A stretch of DNA of 45,530 nucleotides, taken from Rhizomonospora bruguierae (GTDB lineage Bacteria > Actinomycetota > Actinomycetes > Mycobacteriales > Micromonosporaceae). Below the pieces are notes generated by a model. The model saw only the letters and a program-made list of their open reading frames with translations, was not told where the DNA came from and searched no databases. A program made the position numbers and the translations under genes. The stretch spans positions 1 to 45,530 of the forward strand of contig NZ_BBQH01000048.1 of NCBI RefSeq assembly GCF_018397995.1, written 5' to 3'. This document shows, piece after piece, positions 18,070-28,276 of the stretch (its first letter is position 1; every line of letters begins with the position of its first letter).

Positions 18070-18153
18070 CCGGCCCCTCCTATCCCGTCGTCAAACGGCC
18101 TACGCGACACTAGTTGCCGCCGGTCAGCCTGGGCGAGCCAAGGGAGCGCGAGA

Positions 18154-18657
18154 ATGGACTTCGACGTCACGGTCGAGATCCCGAAGGGTCACCGTAACAA
18201 GTACGAGGTCGACCATGTGACCGGCCGGATCCGGCTCGACCGGACCCTCTTCACGGCTACCCAGTACCCGGCCGACTATGGGTTCATCGAGGGAACACTC
18301 GGCGAGGACGGCGACCCGTTGGACGCGCTCGTGCTCATCCAGGAGCCGACCTTCCCCGGCTGCCTGATCCGTTGCCGGGCGATCGGCATGTACCGGATGA
18401 CCGACGAGAAGGGCGGCGACGACAAGGTCCTCTGCGTGCCCTTCGAGGACCCGCGCCAGGAGCACCTGCGGGACATCCACCACGTCCCGGAGTTCGACCG
18501 GCTGGAGATCCAGCACTTCTTCACGGTCTACAAGGACCTGGAGCCGGGCAAGTCGGTCGAGGGCGCGACCTGGGCGGGCCGGGTGGAAGCCGAGGCGGAG
18601 ATCCGGGCCTCGATCCGCCGGCACGAGGCGACCCACGAGCACGCGCCCGAGGACTGA
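18154..18657 (+). CDS. ppa: Inorganic pyrophosphatase, family I
   Basis: 167 residues from ATG 18154, with AAGGGAG 8 nt upstream. It hydrolyses pyrophosphate to phosphate using magnesium in the cytoplasm, driving biosynthetic reactions forward. The metal-binding signature [12 protein letters not shown] and the substrate residues of [12 protein letters not shown] and [11 protein letters not shown] are present. Length is normal for bacterial family I enzymes. Its stop TGA abuts the eccD stop on the other strand (TGATCA at 18655-18660), so the two coding regions meet without any spacer. Confidence 0.97.
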   Translation: MDFDVTVEIPKGHRNKYEVDHVTGRIRLDRTLFTATQYPADYGFIEGTLGEDGDPLDALVLIQEPTFPGCLIRCRAIGMYRMTDEKGGDDKVLCVPFEDPRQEHLRDIHHVPEFDRLEIQHFFTVYKDLEPGKSVEGATWAGRVEAEAEIRASIRRHEATHEHAPED

Positions 18658-19980
18658 TCACGCGGTGAGGTCGCGGATGCCGGCGTAGACGCCGAGCACC
18701 GCGCAGGCCACCGGGACCACCGAGACCACGATCGCCACCTCCAGCAGGTCCGCGGCGCGCCCCAGGTAGGGCGAGGGCGGCCGACGGGACCAGGCGCCGC
18801 CGGCGGCCACCACCGCCAGGGCCAGCCCGACACCGACGGCGGCGAGGGCCAGCAGCCGGGGTCGGTCCGCGGCCAGCACCAGGGCGGCGGACAGGGCGGC
18901 GAGGACCGCCAGGCCGGCGCCGAGCAGCGGCAGCCGCTGGCGGACCGGCGCGAACAGTCGCGCCCGCAGCAGCACGGCAAGCGCGGCCAGCCCGGCGAGC
19001 AGCCGGCCCGCGACCCCGCCGGTCAGGACCAGCACGGCGCCGGCCACCACGGTGAGCGTCGCGTGCCCGACGAACAGGCCGCTGAGCAGGTCGTCGGTGC
19101 GCGCCACGGCGGCCGGCAGGCGCGCCGGTTCGGACTCCGGGGCGCCCTCCTCGGCGACCGCCGGTACCGGCAGCCTGCCCAGCCGGACGGCGACCAGCGG
19201 GAGCGCGCTCACCCCGCACACCAGGGCGGCGGTCAGCGTCGCCGCGGCGCCGGCCGCACCGACCCGGTACCCGATCAGCGCGGTCACCGTGCCGAGCAGG
19301 CCGGCCGTGACCCCGGCGGCGAACACGGCCGGGTACGCGGCCACCCCGGCGGCGCCCAGGGCGGCGGCCAGCAGCAGGGCGGCCGAGCCGGCCAGCGCGG
19401 CGGGCACCCCGGCACCGCCCCCGGTGAGCAGGGCTCCCCCGGCGAAGGCGAACGGCATCGCGTACCCGCCGAGGCAGGCGCCCGCGACGGCGTCCCCGTA
19501 CCCCCGGGCGGCGAGCGCGGCGCAGAGGGTGAGCAGCGCGGCCACGGCAAGGCCGGCGGGCCCGGCGCCGGCCCGGACCACCGCGAGCAGCGCCGCGCCG
19601 GCAACCAGCCCGGCCACGACGAGAGCGGCGACCCGGGTGCCGCGCGGACCCCAGACGGCGCCGCGCCGGCGGGCCGCCGCGGCGATGGCCTCGACCACGT
19701 CGTCGTACTCCAGTTCCGGCCAGCCCTGCCAGGCCGGTACCAGGTGCAGCACCTCGCCGTCCCGGACGCCCTGCTGGGACAGGCCCAGCTCGGGGGCGAG
19801 CGGGGCGCCGTCGGTGCGGCGCAGCAGCCAGCCGCCGTGCCGCTCGCCCTCGTCCGGCAGCCCCGCCCCGGCGTGGCCGAGCAGTTCGGGCAGCAGTTCG
19901 GCGAGCGGGACGTGTTCGGGCAGCGCGACATCGACGCGGCGTCGCGGGCCGTGCACGGTGAGCCGAGCGAGCGCGGTCAT
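18658..19980 (-). CDS. eccD: Type VII secretion membrane protein EccD
   Basis: 440 residues from ATG 19980 (MTALARLTVHGPRRRVDVAL). The protein forms the membrane vestibule of ESX systems. A ubiquitin-like cytosolic domain (about 1-85, ending in EVLHLVPAW) is followed by a short linker and about eleven Ala/Val/Leu-rich membrane helices, the expected EccD layout and length. The start was placed after a longer in-frame extension that overlaps the promoter side. It is head-to-head with eccC across 111 bp, so both may be controlled from the shared region. Confidence 0.9.
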   Translation of the reverse strand: MTALARLTVHGPRRRVDVALPEHVPLAELLPELLGHAGAGLPDEGERHGGWLLRRTDGAPLAPELGLSQQGVRDGEVLHLVPAWQGWPELEYDDVVEAIAAAARRRGAVWGPRGTRVAALVVAGLVAGAALLAVVRAGAGPAGLAVAALLTLCAALAARGYGDAVAGACLGGYAMPFAFAGGALLTGGGAGVPAALAGSAALLLAAALGAAGVAAYPAVFAAGVTAGLLGTVTALIGYRVGAAGAAATLTAALVCGVSALPLVAVRLGRLPVPAVAEEGAPESEPARLPAAVARTDDLLSGLFVGHATLTVVAGAVLVLTGGVAGRLLAGLAALAVLLRARLFAPVRQRLPLLGAGLAVLAALSAALVLAADRPRLLALAAVGVGLALAVVAAGGAWSRRPPSPYLGRAADLLEVAIVVSVVPVACAVLGVYAGIRDLTA

Positions 19981-20091
19981 GACCCCACCTCCGGTATCTG
20001 TCCGTGAACGGGGCGTGGCACAGCGCACGCACTCTACCTACGATGGGCCAGATCTGATGACCCGTGCGGGTACGGCCTGGGGAGGTCCGCG

Positions 20092-23000
20092 ATGGGTACG
20101 GTGCCGGTCCGGCGCGCTGCGCGCCGCCCCGCGCCCGAGCTGCCGGAGGGCGAGCTGGGCGTCGAGCCGCCTCCGGAGATCCCGGCGATCACGGGCAGCC
20201 GGTGGGCGCAGGCGCTGATGGCGCTGCCGATGCTCGGCGGCACGCTCGCGATGGCGCTGATGTTCGGCCAGGGCGGCGGCGCCTACGCGTACGTCGTGGG
20301 TGGACTGTTCGGCATCTCCTCGGTGGCGATGCTGGCCACCTCCTGGGGTGCCGGCGGCACACCGAAACGCTCGGAGATGATGGCGGCGCGGCGCGAGTAC
20401 CTGCGGCACCTGTCCGGGGTGCGCCGCCGGGCCCGCCGGGCCGCCGAACGCCAGCGCACCGGGCTCGCCTACCGGCACCCAGAGCCGGGGCAGCTGTGGT
20501 CCACGGTGGCCAGTCACCGGCTCTGGGAGCGGCGCCCGACCGACGGCGACTTCGCCGTCGTCCGGGTCGGCCGGGGTCCGCAGCGGCTCGCCACCCCGCT
20601 GGTCGCGCCGGTCACCCGCCCCTGGGAGGATCTCGAGCCGCTCACCGCCGGCGCGCTGCGACGCTTCCTGGACGTGCATTCGGTGGTGCCGGACCTGCCG
20701 GTGGCGCTGTCGCTGCGCGGTTTCGCCCGGGTGCACCTGCGCGCCGAGGGCCCCGATGGCGATCCCCGACCGCTGGCCCGCGCGCTGCTCGCCCAGCTCG
20801 TGGCGTTCCACGCCCCCACCGACCTGGTCGTCGCGGTCTGCGCCGGCGCCGCGCGCCGGCCGGCCTGGGAATGGGTGAAGTGGCTGCCGCACGCCCAGCA
20901 CCCCACCCGGGTGGACGCGCTGGGCGGCGTCCGCCTCGTCGCCGGCTCGGCGGCCGAGCTGACCGGCCTGATCGGCGCGCTGATCGCGCAGCGGCCCCGG
21001 TTCACGCCGTCCGGCACCGAGGTACCGCACCTGCTGGTGGTCCTGGACGGCGCCGAACCGGGCGCGGCGGGCCGGCTGGGCGCGGACCGCGGCATCGCCG
21101 GCATGACCCTGCTCGACCTGGACGGCCCGCCACCCCGGCTCCCCGAACGCTCCACGGTGGTCCTCACCGTCACCGCGGACGGCCGGCTGCACACCGACTC
21201 GCTGGACGGCCCGGCCGACGCGGGCGTGCCCGACGCGCTGGGCCCGGCCGCCGCCGAGGCGCTGGCCCGCCGGCTGGCGCCGCTGCGGCTGGCCTCGGCC
21301 GCCCCGGCCGACGCGCCGCTCACCGCCGAACTGGACCCGGCCGAACTGCTCGGCGTCGCCGACCCGGAGCGGCTGGAACCGGCGACCGCGTGGGCCGCCC
21401 GCCCCGGCCCGCGACCGGCTCCGCGTGCCGATCGGGGTGGGCACCGCCGGTACCCCGGTGGAACTGGACCTGAAGGAGTCCGCCCAGGACGGCATGGGCC
21501 CGCACGGGCTGCTCATCGGCGCTACCGGCTCCGGCAAGTCGGAGCTGCTGCGCACGCTCGTGCTCGGGCTGGCCGCGACGCACCCGTCCGAGATGCTGAA
21601 CTTCGTGCTCATCGACTTCAAGGGCGGCGCCACCTTCGCCACGCTGGACCGGCTGCCGCACACGGCCGCGCTCATCACGAACCTCGCCGACGCCCTGCCG
21701 CTGGTCGACCGGATGGTGGACGCGATCAACGGCGAGCTGGTCCGCCGGCAGGAACTGCTGCGCCGGGCCGGCAACTTCGCCGGCATCCGCGACTACGAGC
21801 ACGCCCGCGCCGGCGGCGCGCCGCTGGCGCCGCTGCCGTCCCTGCTGATCGTCTGCGACGAGTTCTCCGAACTGCTCTCCGCCAAGCCCGACTTCATCGA
21901 CCTGTTCGTGCAGATCGGCCGGGTCGGGCGCTCGCTCGGGGTGCACCTGCTGCTCGCCTCCCAGCGCCTGGAAGAGGGCCGGCTGCGCGGCCTGGACACC
22001 CACCTGTCGTACCGGATCGGGCTGCGCACCTTCTCCGCGCTGGAGTCCCGGGCGGTACTCGGCGTACCGGACGCCTACGAACTGCCCCGCTCGCCCGGGC
22101 ACGGCTACCTCAAGTACGGGACCGAGCCGCTGGTGCGCTTCAAGGCGGCGTACGTGTCGGGGCGCTTCCGGCGGCGGTCGGGCGCGGCGACCGGGGCAGC
22201 GGATGGCGGGCGGCGGGTCTTCGAGTTCGGTACCGACCTCGTACCGGTGGGCCCGGCGCCGGCTACCGGGGATACCGAATCCGCCGCCAGCCTGCTCGAC
22301 ACCGTGGTCGACCGGCTCGCCGGGCACGGCCTGCCGGCGCACCAGGTCTGGTTGCCCCCGCTCGCCGAGGCGCCGGCCCTGGACGAGTTGCTGGGCCCGC
22401 CGGCACCGTGGCCGGACCGCGGGCTGACGGTCGCGAACCCGCAGCTGCACGGCGCCCTCCAGGTGCCGGTGGCGCTCGTGGACAAGCCGCTCTACCAGCG
22501 GCGGGAGCTGCTCTGGCTGGCTCTGGAGGCGTCCGCCGGGCACGTCGCCGTGGTCGGCGGGCCGCAGAGCGGCAAGTCCAGCCTGATCCGCACGATCATC
22601 GCCGGGTTGGCGCTCACCCACACGCCGGCGGAGGTCCAGGCGTACGTGCTGGACTTCGGCGGCGGCTCGCTCGGCGCGCTGCGGGACCTGCCGCACGTCG
22701 GCGGCGTCTGCGGCCGGCAGGCGGCCACCGAGGTCCGGCGCACGGTCGGTGAGGTCGCCGCGGTCCTCGCCGACCGGGAGCGCCGCTTCGCCGCCCACGC
22801 CGTGGACTCGATCGCCGCGTACCGGGCCGACCGGCCGCCCGAGGAGCGCCACGGTGACGTGTTCCTCGTGGTGGACGGCTGGGCCACGCTACGCGGCGAG
22901 TACGAGGATCTGGAGTCCATGGTCACCGACATCGCGACCCGGGGGCTGTCCTACGGCGTCCACGTGATCGCCGCGGCGTCCCGCTGGATGGACTTCCGGC

Positions 23001-23971
23001 CCGCGTTGCGGGACCTGTTCGGCTCCCGGCTGGAACTGCGCCTCGGCGACCCGTCCGACTCCCAGGTGGGCCGCCGCGCCGCCGGCAACGTCCCCGAACG
23101 GACGCCCGGACGCGGCCTGACCACGGACGGGCTGCACTTCCTCGCCGCCCAGCCCCGCCTGTCCGGGTCCCCGAACCTGGTGGCGGAGGTGGCCGCGGCC
23201 TGGGCAGGGCCGCCCGCGCCCGCCGTGCGTCTGCTGCCCGAGGTACTCCCCTCCGACAAGCTGGAACCCGGCGAGGGGCTGACCGTGCCGATCGGCATCG
23301 CCGAGTCCGACCTCGGCCCGGTCGCCCTCGACTTCGCCGCCGAGCCGCACCTGCTGATCTTCGGGGACGCCGAGTCCGGCAAGTCCTCGCTGCTGCGGGC
23401 GCTGGCCGGGGCCATCGCCGCCCAGAACGCCCCCGAGCGGGCGCGGCTGATCGTGGTGGACTTCCGGCGCAGCCTGCTCGGCGCGGTCGAATCCGAGCAC
23501 CAGATCGGGTACGGGACCAGCGCCGCGCACACCACCGAGCTGATCGAGTCCGCCGCCGGGTACCTGGAGCAGCGCCTGCCCGGCCCGGACGTGACCGCCC
23601 GGCAGTTGCGCGAACGCTCCTGGTGGACCGGCCCGGAGCTGTTCGTCCTGGTCGACGACTACGACCTGGTCGCCACCGGGCCGGCCAACCCGCTGCTCCC
23701 CCTTCTGGAGTACCTCCCGCAGGCCCGCGACATCGGCCTGCACCTGGTCGTCGCGCGGCGCAGCGGCGGGGCCGCCCGCGCCCTGTACGAGCCGGTCATC
23801 CAGCGCCTGCGCGAACTGTCCGCCGCCGGCCTGGTCCTGTCCGGGGACCGGGACGAGGGCGCGCTCGTCGGCTCGGTCCGCCCGGTGCCGCTGCCGCCGG
23901 GACGCGGCTGGCTGGTCACCCGCAAGGAGGGCAACCGGCTGATCCAACTCGGTTACCGGCCCGCGCCGTGA
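20092..23971 (+). CDS. eccC: Type VII secretion ATPase EccC (one-base frameshift near 21406)
   Basis: The ESX motor starts at ATG 20092 (GGGGAGG upstream). Two N-terminal membrane helices (about 40-85: ALMALPMLGGTLAMALMF, then AYVVGGLFGISSVAMLA) precede the DUF-type domain. The homologous protein runs in the first frame to ...ATAWAARP (about 21405), then continues in the next frame as ARDRLRVPIGVGTAG to the stop at 23971, so one extra base lies in the CCCCGGCCCGCG run. Three ATPase units follow with P-loops GATGSGKSE, GGPQSGKSS and GDAESGKSS. Walker B is CDEF in the first, and VVDG and VDDY in the others. The corrected length of about 1290 residues matches fused EccCa-EccCb. A sequencing error, a real mutation or a programmed shift are all possible. 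Uncorrected, the first frame would run out of phase to 22752. Confidence 0.9.
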
Positions 23972-24047
23972 GTTGTGCCGGCCCGGACGGGCGGAATGAG
24001 TAGTACCGTATTTGCGCACCCGATGACGAGATGAGAACGGTCGTGGC

Positions 24048-25367
24048 GTGACCTGGCTATCGGATCGGCCACCGGATCTTCGTCGCAGCGCCGCGCGGCT
24101 TGCCGTGGCGGCGCTGGTCACTGTGGGCGCCCTGACCGGCCCGGGGTCGCCCGCGCCGGCCACGCCCTCGGCGCCCGCGCCGCCTCCCGGCGGGGTCGGC
24201 GCGCTCGCGGGCTCCGGCGGGCTGCGGCTGCGCGCCGACGCGGTGCGGGAGGCGGAGTGGCAGCTCACGCTGCTGCACGCCGGCACCGCCTGGCGGCACT
24301 CGACCGGCCTCGGCGTGACCGTCGCCGTCCTCGACTCGGGGGTGGACGGTCGCCACCCCGACCTCGCCGGCCAGGTGCTCCCCGGCGTCGACCTGGTCAG
24401 CGGCGGCGTCGACGGCCGGCGCGACCCGGTCGGCCACGGCACGACGGTCGCCTCGCTGATCGCCGGCCGGGACGACGACGACGGCATCGTCGGCCTCGCC
24501 CCGGACGCGAAGATCCTTCCGGTCCGGGTACTGGACGCCGACAACCGCTACGACGACGCGATGATCATCGCGCAGGGCGTGCGCTGGGCGGTCGACCACG
24601 GCGCCCGGGTGCTCAACCTCTCCCTCGGCGGGCTCGGGCAGAGCGCGGCGCTCGCCGAGGCCATCGACTACGCGTTCGCCAAGGACGTGGTGATCGTCGC
24701 CTGTACCGGCAACATCACCAGCGCCGCCGACACCGAGATCTGGTACCCGGCCCGCGAACCCGGCGTCATCGCGGTCACCGGCCTCGACCAGGGGCCCCGC
24801 GCGTCCCTGTGGAGCAGCGCGATCACCGGCCCGCAGACCGTCCTCGCCGCCCCCGCGACCGGCCTGACCGGTGCCCGGCCCGGCGGGTACTGGCGGGTAC
24901 AGGGCACAAGCTTCGCCGCGCCACTGGTCAGCGCGACCGCCGCGCTGGTCCGGGCGCGCTGGCCGCAGATGTCCGCCGGCAACGTCATCAACCGGCTGAT
25001 CAGCACCGCGCGCGACCTCGGGGCGGTGGGCCGGGACGCCACGTACGGCTACGGGCTGGTCGACCCGGTCGCCGCCCTCACCGAGGTGGTCCCCGCGGTG
25101 CAGGGGAACCCGCTGGACACCGAACCGCCGCCCGGGGTGGCCCGCTTCGGCCCGGCGCCCGGCGTCGCCGCCACCGACCCGACCTCGGCGGCCCTGCACG
25201 CCGCCGATCCGGCCGCCCCGGTCGAGCACCCGTCCGGCGCCGGCGCCGAGCACCACCTCGCGGCCGAGCAGCGCCACGACACGGGCCGTGGCCTGCTCGG
25301 CGTGGCGCTGATCTGCCTCATCGCGGCCGGCGGCTACCTGGCCCTCCGCCGCCCCCTGCGCCCTTAG
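24048..25367 (+). CDS. mycP: Type VII secretion-associated serine protease, mycosin
   Basis: 439 residues from a GTG at 24048. This subtilisin-like protease is anchored at the outer face of the membrane and is required for ESX assembly and substrate processing. A signal sequence (AARLAVAALVTVGALTG) is followed by Pro-rich propeptide-like sequence. The triad is Asp96 (VLDSGVDG), His130 (GHGTTVAS) and Ser288 (GTSFAAP). A Pro/His-rich stalk leads to a C-terminal membrane anchor (LLGVALICLIAAGGYLAL) with a basic end. It lies 76 bp after eccC. eccB and eccE, common neighbours, are absent. Confidence 0.95.
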   Translation: MTWLSDRPPDLRRSAARLAVAALVTVGALTGPGSPAPATPSAPAPPPGGVGALAGSGGLRLRADAVREAEWQLTLLHAGTAWRHSTGLGVTVAVLDSGVDGRHPDLAGQVLPGVDLVSGGVDGRRDPVGHGTTVASLIAGRDDDDGIVGLAPDAKILPVRVLDADNRYDDAMIIAQGVRWAVDHGARVLNLSLGGLGQSAALAEAIDYAFAKDVVIVACTGNITSAADTEIWYPAREPGVIAVTGLDQGPRASLWSSAITGPQTVLAAPATGLTGARPGGYWRVQGTSFAAPLVSATAALVRARWPQMSAGNVINRLISTARDLGAVGRDATYGYGLVDPVAALTEVVPAVQGNPLDTEPPPGVARFGPAPGVAATDPTSAALHAADPAAPVEHPSGAGAEHHLAAEQRHDTGRGLLGVALICLIAAGGYLALRRPLRP

Positions 25368-25382
25368 CTGGCCCGGTTGTTG

Positions 25383-25575
25383 GTGCGCGGCGGCGGTGCC
25401 GCGATGCGCAGCGGCTCGGTGGCGCAGCGCGGCGGTGCCGCGATGCTTTGGTGCGGCGCGACGCGGCGCGGTGCGGTGCGGTGCCACGCGGTGGCGCGAC
25501 GCGGCGGTGCGGTGGTGCGGCGCGACGCGGCGCGGTCGTGCGGCGCGGCGGCGCGGTGAGCGGGGCGCGGGTGCG
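25383..25575. repeat. G+C-only low-complexity repeat between convergent genes
   Basis: About 190 bp of GGTGCGGCGCGACGCGG-type sequence is built from shuffled short units. A 23-bp segment is exact at 25450-25472 and 25514-25536, and a 20-bp GCGCGGCGGTGCC-type unit occurs near 25387 and 25422. It fills the gap between the convergent mycP and marP genes. All frames through it are compositional artefacts. It could form stable structure that ends both transcripts. Confidence 0.75.
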
Positions 25576-25584
25576 GCGCCGGGA

Positions 25585-26763
25585 TCAGGCGCACTTGCCG
25601 GTGGCGACCTCGCGGGTACGCTCCCGGCCGGCTGTGGCCACCGGCGCCGCCTCCTGTGCGGTCACCGCGAAGCCGGTGTTCGGGTCGTCCGCGGCCGCCG
25701 CGAAGATCACTCCGATCACCGAGCCGCCGGATCCGACCAGCGGGCCGCCCGAGTTGCCGCTGCGGACGAGCGCACGAATGGTGTAGATGTCCCGGGTCAC
25801 GTTGGTCGAGTCGTAGATATCCGGACCGGTGATGCGGCGCCCGTCCCGGATCCGCGCGCTCTGTGCGTTGAACGGCCCGTCCAGCGGGAAGCCGACCACC
25901 ACCGCGTCGTCCCCGGTGTCCGCGCGCTGGCTGGTGAACGGCAGGACCGGCGCGTCCAGGCCCGGAACGTGGATGACCGCCAGGTCGCGCTTCGGGTCGT
26001 ACAGCACGACCCGCCCGCCGTGCCGGTCGCCGTTCAGCTCGACGGAGACGTCCTCCGTGCCCGCGACCACGTGCGCGTTCGTCATGACCCGGCCGGGCGC
26101 GTAGACGAAGCCAGACCCCTCGATGCGCCGGGAGCAACTCGGCGCGTTGCCCAGCACCTTCACCACCGACTGCCGCGCCCGGAGGACCAGCGGCGAGTTG
26201 GCCAGGCGCGGGTCCGGCGCCTCGACGTTGGGCACCCGGGTCGGGGTCAGGCCGCCGAACACGTCCGGGAAGCCGCGCGTGTCAACCGTGTCCCGCAGCG
26301 CCTCGGACAGCGCCCGCGCCTGGGTCGGCATGACCGTGTCGATGCCGCGCAGCAACGCGCTGTCCCGGACCGACCGGGCCACCCACGGCAGCGACGAAGC
26401 GCCCAGCGGCACCGCCACCAGCCAGGCGACCAGGACCACGGCGAGCAGGGAGACCAGCGCGCCGCCGATGTCGTCCACCGTCTGCAACGCGCGGCTGTGC
26501 ATGGCGTGCCGCATCCGGGCACCCAGCCAGCCGGCGAGCGTCTGCCCGAGCACCGCCAGGCCGAAGATCGCGATGAGCGATACCACCACCCGGATCCCCT
26601 CGTCGGCGAACTGCCGGGCGACGAGCGGCCCGACCTGGAGGCCGATCAGCGCGCCCGAGAAGAACCCCAGAAAGGACAGCGCACCCACCAGGAAGCCCTG
26701 CCGGTAGCCGGTCACCGCGAACAGCAGCATCAGCAGCACGAGGGCCGCATCGACGATGGACAC
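25585..26763 (-). CDS. marP: Membrane-anchored periplasmic serine protease MarP-like (CvpA-trypsin fusion)
   Basis: 392 residues from a GTG at 26763. The N-terminal CvpA-type region has four membrane helices (VDAALVLLMLLFAVTGYR onward to VSLLAVVLVAWLVAV). It is followed by an extracytoplasmic chymotrypsin-like protease with triad His231 (TNAHVVAG), Asp260 (KRDLAVIH) and Ser338 (SGNSGGPL). These positions are within a few residues of M. tuberculosis MarP (Rv3671c), which supports acid and oxidative stress tolerance there. Two cysteines (near APSC and the C-terminal GKCA) could form the redox-sensitive disulfide of the family. It is the last gene of the nth block. Confidence 0.93.
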   Translation of the reverse strand: MSIVDAALVLLMLLFAVTGYRQGFLVGALSFLGFFSGALIGLQVGPLVARQFADEGIRVVVSLIAIFGLAVLGQTLAGWLGARMRHAMHSRALQTVDDIGGALVSLLAVVLVAWLVAVPLGASSLPWVARSVRDSALLRGIDTVMPTQARALSEALRDTVDTRGFPDVFGGLTPTRVPNVEAPDPRLANSPLVLRARQSVVKVLGNAPSCSRRIEGSGFVYAPGRVMTNAHVVAGTEDVSVELNGDRHGGRVVLYDPKRDLAVIHVPGLDAPVLPFTSQRADTGDDAVVVGFPLDGPFNAQSARIRDGRRITGPDIYDSTNVTRDIYTIRALVRSGNSGGPLVGSGGSVIGVIFAAAADDPNTGFAVTAQEAAPVATAGRERTREVATGKCA

Positions 26764-26879
26764 GCGACCTAGGGTACGGGCGCCCGGCGATCACGGCCCG
26801 GCACCGGGTCACGGGGTCGGGGGTGGTTCCGCCGGCCCCGGTGGCTCCGCGGCGACCGTCGCGGCAGCCCGGCGGGGCG

Positions 26880-27539
26880 TCAGGGGGTCGGGGTTGGCTC
26901 GGGCTGCGGCGGTAGATCCTCGACCCGGTCGGTCGGCCACGGCCGGCTCCATCCGGCCATGTCAAGCAGTGCGGAGAGCACGCCGGCGGTGAAGCCCCAG
27001 ACGAGCATCCCCCGCGCCTGGAACGCCGCGCCCACGTAGCCGCTCGGGTGCCGCACCCGCAGCCGGTTCGCCGGGTCGACCAACTCGGCGACCGGCAGCC
27101 GGGTCACGTGCGCCACCTCGGCCGGCTCCCGCGGGTGCACCGGGTGCGGCCGGTGCCACCAGGCCAGTACCGGGGTCACCAGGAAGTTGCTCACCGAGAT
27201 CCACAGCGGCGGCAGGGTGGCCAGCACGGTCACCGAGGTCGGGTCCAGGCCCACCTCCTCGTACGCCTCGCGCAGCGCGGTCGCGACGGCGTCCGCGTCG
27301 CCCGGGTCGCGGGCGCCACCGGGGAACGCGGGTTGGCCGGCGTGTGTGCGCAGGGTCGCCGCCCGTTGGAGCATCAGCACGTCCGGTCCAGCCCCGTCCT
27401 CCTCGCCGAGCAGCACCAGCACCGCGCTCGGCCGGGCCGCCCGGTCCGGCGCCCGCACCCGGAAGAACTCCTCCGCGCTGGCGCCCCGCACGCGACCCAG
27501 CAGGGGCTCCCACCAGGCCGGCAGCTTCGGAGCCGTCAC
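26880..27539 (-). CDS. Nudix hydrolase, CoA pyrophosphatase-like
   Basis: 219 residues from a GTG at 27539 that overlaps the stop of the TlpA-like gene (GTGA). The Nudix motif lies in PGGARDPGDADAV and REAYEEVGL; the spacing and the DPGDAD variant are those of the CoA pyrophosphatase (NudL-type) branch, which cleaves CoA or acyl-CoA to phosphopantetheine and 3',5'-ADP. The orthologous position in M. tuberculosis is Rv3672c. The C-terminus ends in a short acidic, Pro-rich tail. Confidence 0.9.
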   Translation of the reverse strand: MTAPKLPAWWEPLLGRVRGASAEEFFRVRAPDRAARPSAVLVLLGEEDGAGPDVLMLQRAATLRTHAGQPAFPGGARDPGDADAVATALREAYEEVGLDPTSVTVLATLPPLWISVSNFLVTPVLAWWHRPHPVHPREPAEVAHVTRLPVAELVDPANRLRVRHPSGYVGAAFQARGMLVWGFTAGVLSALLDMAGWSRPWPTDRVEDLPPQPEPTPTP

Positions 27540-28276
27540 GGCACCACGACCCCGAGGTACTGCTTCGCGTACCGCGCCAGGGTGGGTTCGTCCAACGCCT
27601 CGGCGGCGTACACGAAGCGCACCTGGCCGGACCGGTCCACGAACAGCGTCACCGGCAGCGCGGTGCGCGACATCGCGAACAGCAGGCGCTGCTCCCGGTC
27701 ATACAGGGTGGGGAACGTGATTCCCAGCTCGCGGACGAGATCCTCGGCGACCTCCCGGTCGTCCTTGGTGTCGACCCCCACGACGTGCACCTGACCCGCC
27801 GCGCGCCTGGCGTACCGCTCGAAGACCGGAAGCTCCCGGCGGCAGGGCGAGCACCACGACGCCCACAAATTGATCAAGGCCGGCCCGCGCACCGCGCTGA
27901 CCTGGACCGCCGGCCCACCCGCGAAGCAATTCAACTCGACCGCCGGAAGGGGCCTGGGCGGCTGTGTCGGCCCGCCGCCGGGCGCGTCGGCACCGGCCGT
28001 ATCCCGCCCGGCGTCGGGCGGTACCGCCGTGAGCCCGTCGCACGCGGCGAACGGCGCGGCCGGTGTCGTGCTCGCCCCGGTGGCCTGGGCCGAAGGACTC
28101 CCACCCGCCTCCGCCGTGCAGCCGGCGACCAACGCGACGACCGCCAGCAAGGCGGCCCCTCGCAACCGTTTGCCGACCCGTCGGCCGGGATCCAGGGCGG
28201 TGGGATCGCGGCGGAGCAGATTCGGGACGCTAACGCGGCCGGGATCTTGGCGCGAGTAGCGAAGCCGGCGGTGCAT
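27536..28276 (-). CDS. TlpA/ResA-like thiol-disulfide oxidoreductase, probable lipoprotein
   Basis: The thioredoxin-fold domain has the redox motif WCSPC in LWASWCSPCRRELPVF, and the later cis-proline lies in TALPVTLFVD. It is preceded by a hydrophobic segment ending in a lipobox-like LVAGC and a Pro/Ala-rich spacer. It should act outside the membrane on protein disulfides, possibly of its operon partner MarP, whose orthologue is disulfide-controlled (inference). The start is uncertain: ATG 28276 is given, but a GTG at 28363 overlaps the nth stop (GTGA), like other junctions in this operon, and would add 29 residues. M. tuberculosis Rv3673c holds the same place. Confidence 0.88.
   Translation of the reverse strand: MHRRLRYSRQDPGRVSVPNLLRRDPTALDPGRRVGKRLRGAALLAVVALVAGCTAEAGGSPSAQATGASTTPAAPFAACDGLTAVPPDAGRDTAGADAPGGGPTQPPRPLPAVELNCFAGGPAVQVSAVRGPALINLWASWCSPCRRELPVFERYARRAAGQVHVVGVDTKDDREVAEDLVRELGITFPTLYDREQRLLFAMSRTALPVTLFVDRSGQVRFVYAAEALDEPTLARYAKQYLGVVVP

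Noticed and set aside
25396-25560. Short proteins encoded in the G+C repeat between mycP and marP
   Set aside because: Composition only; peptides are Arg/Ala/Gly repeats without start signals.
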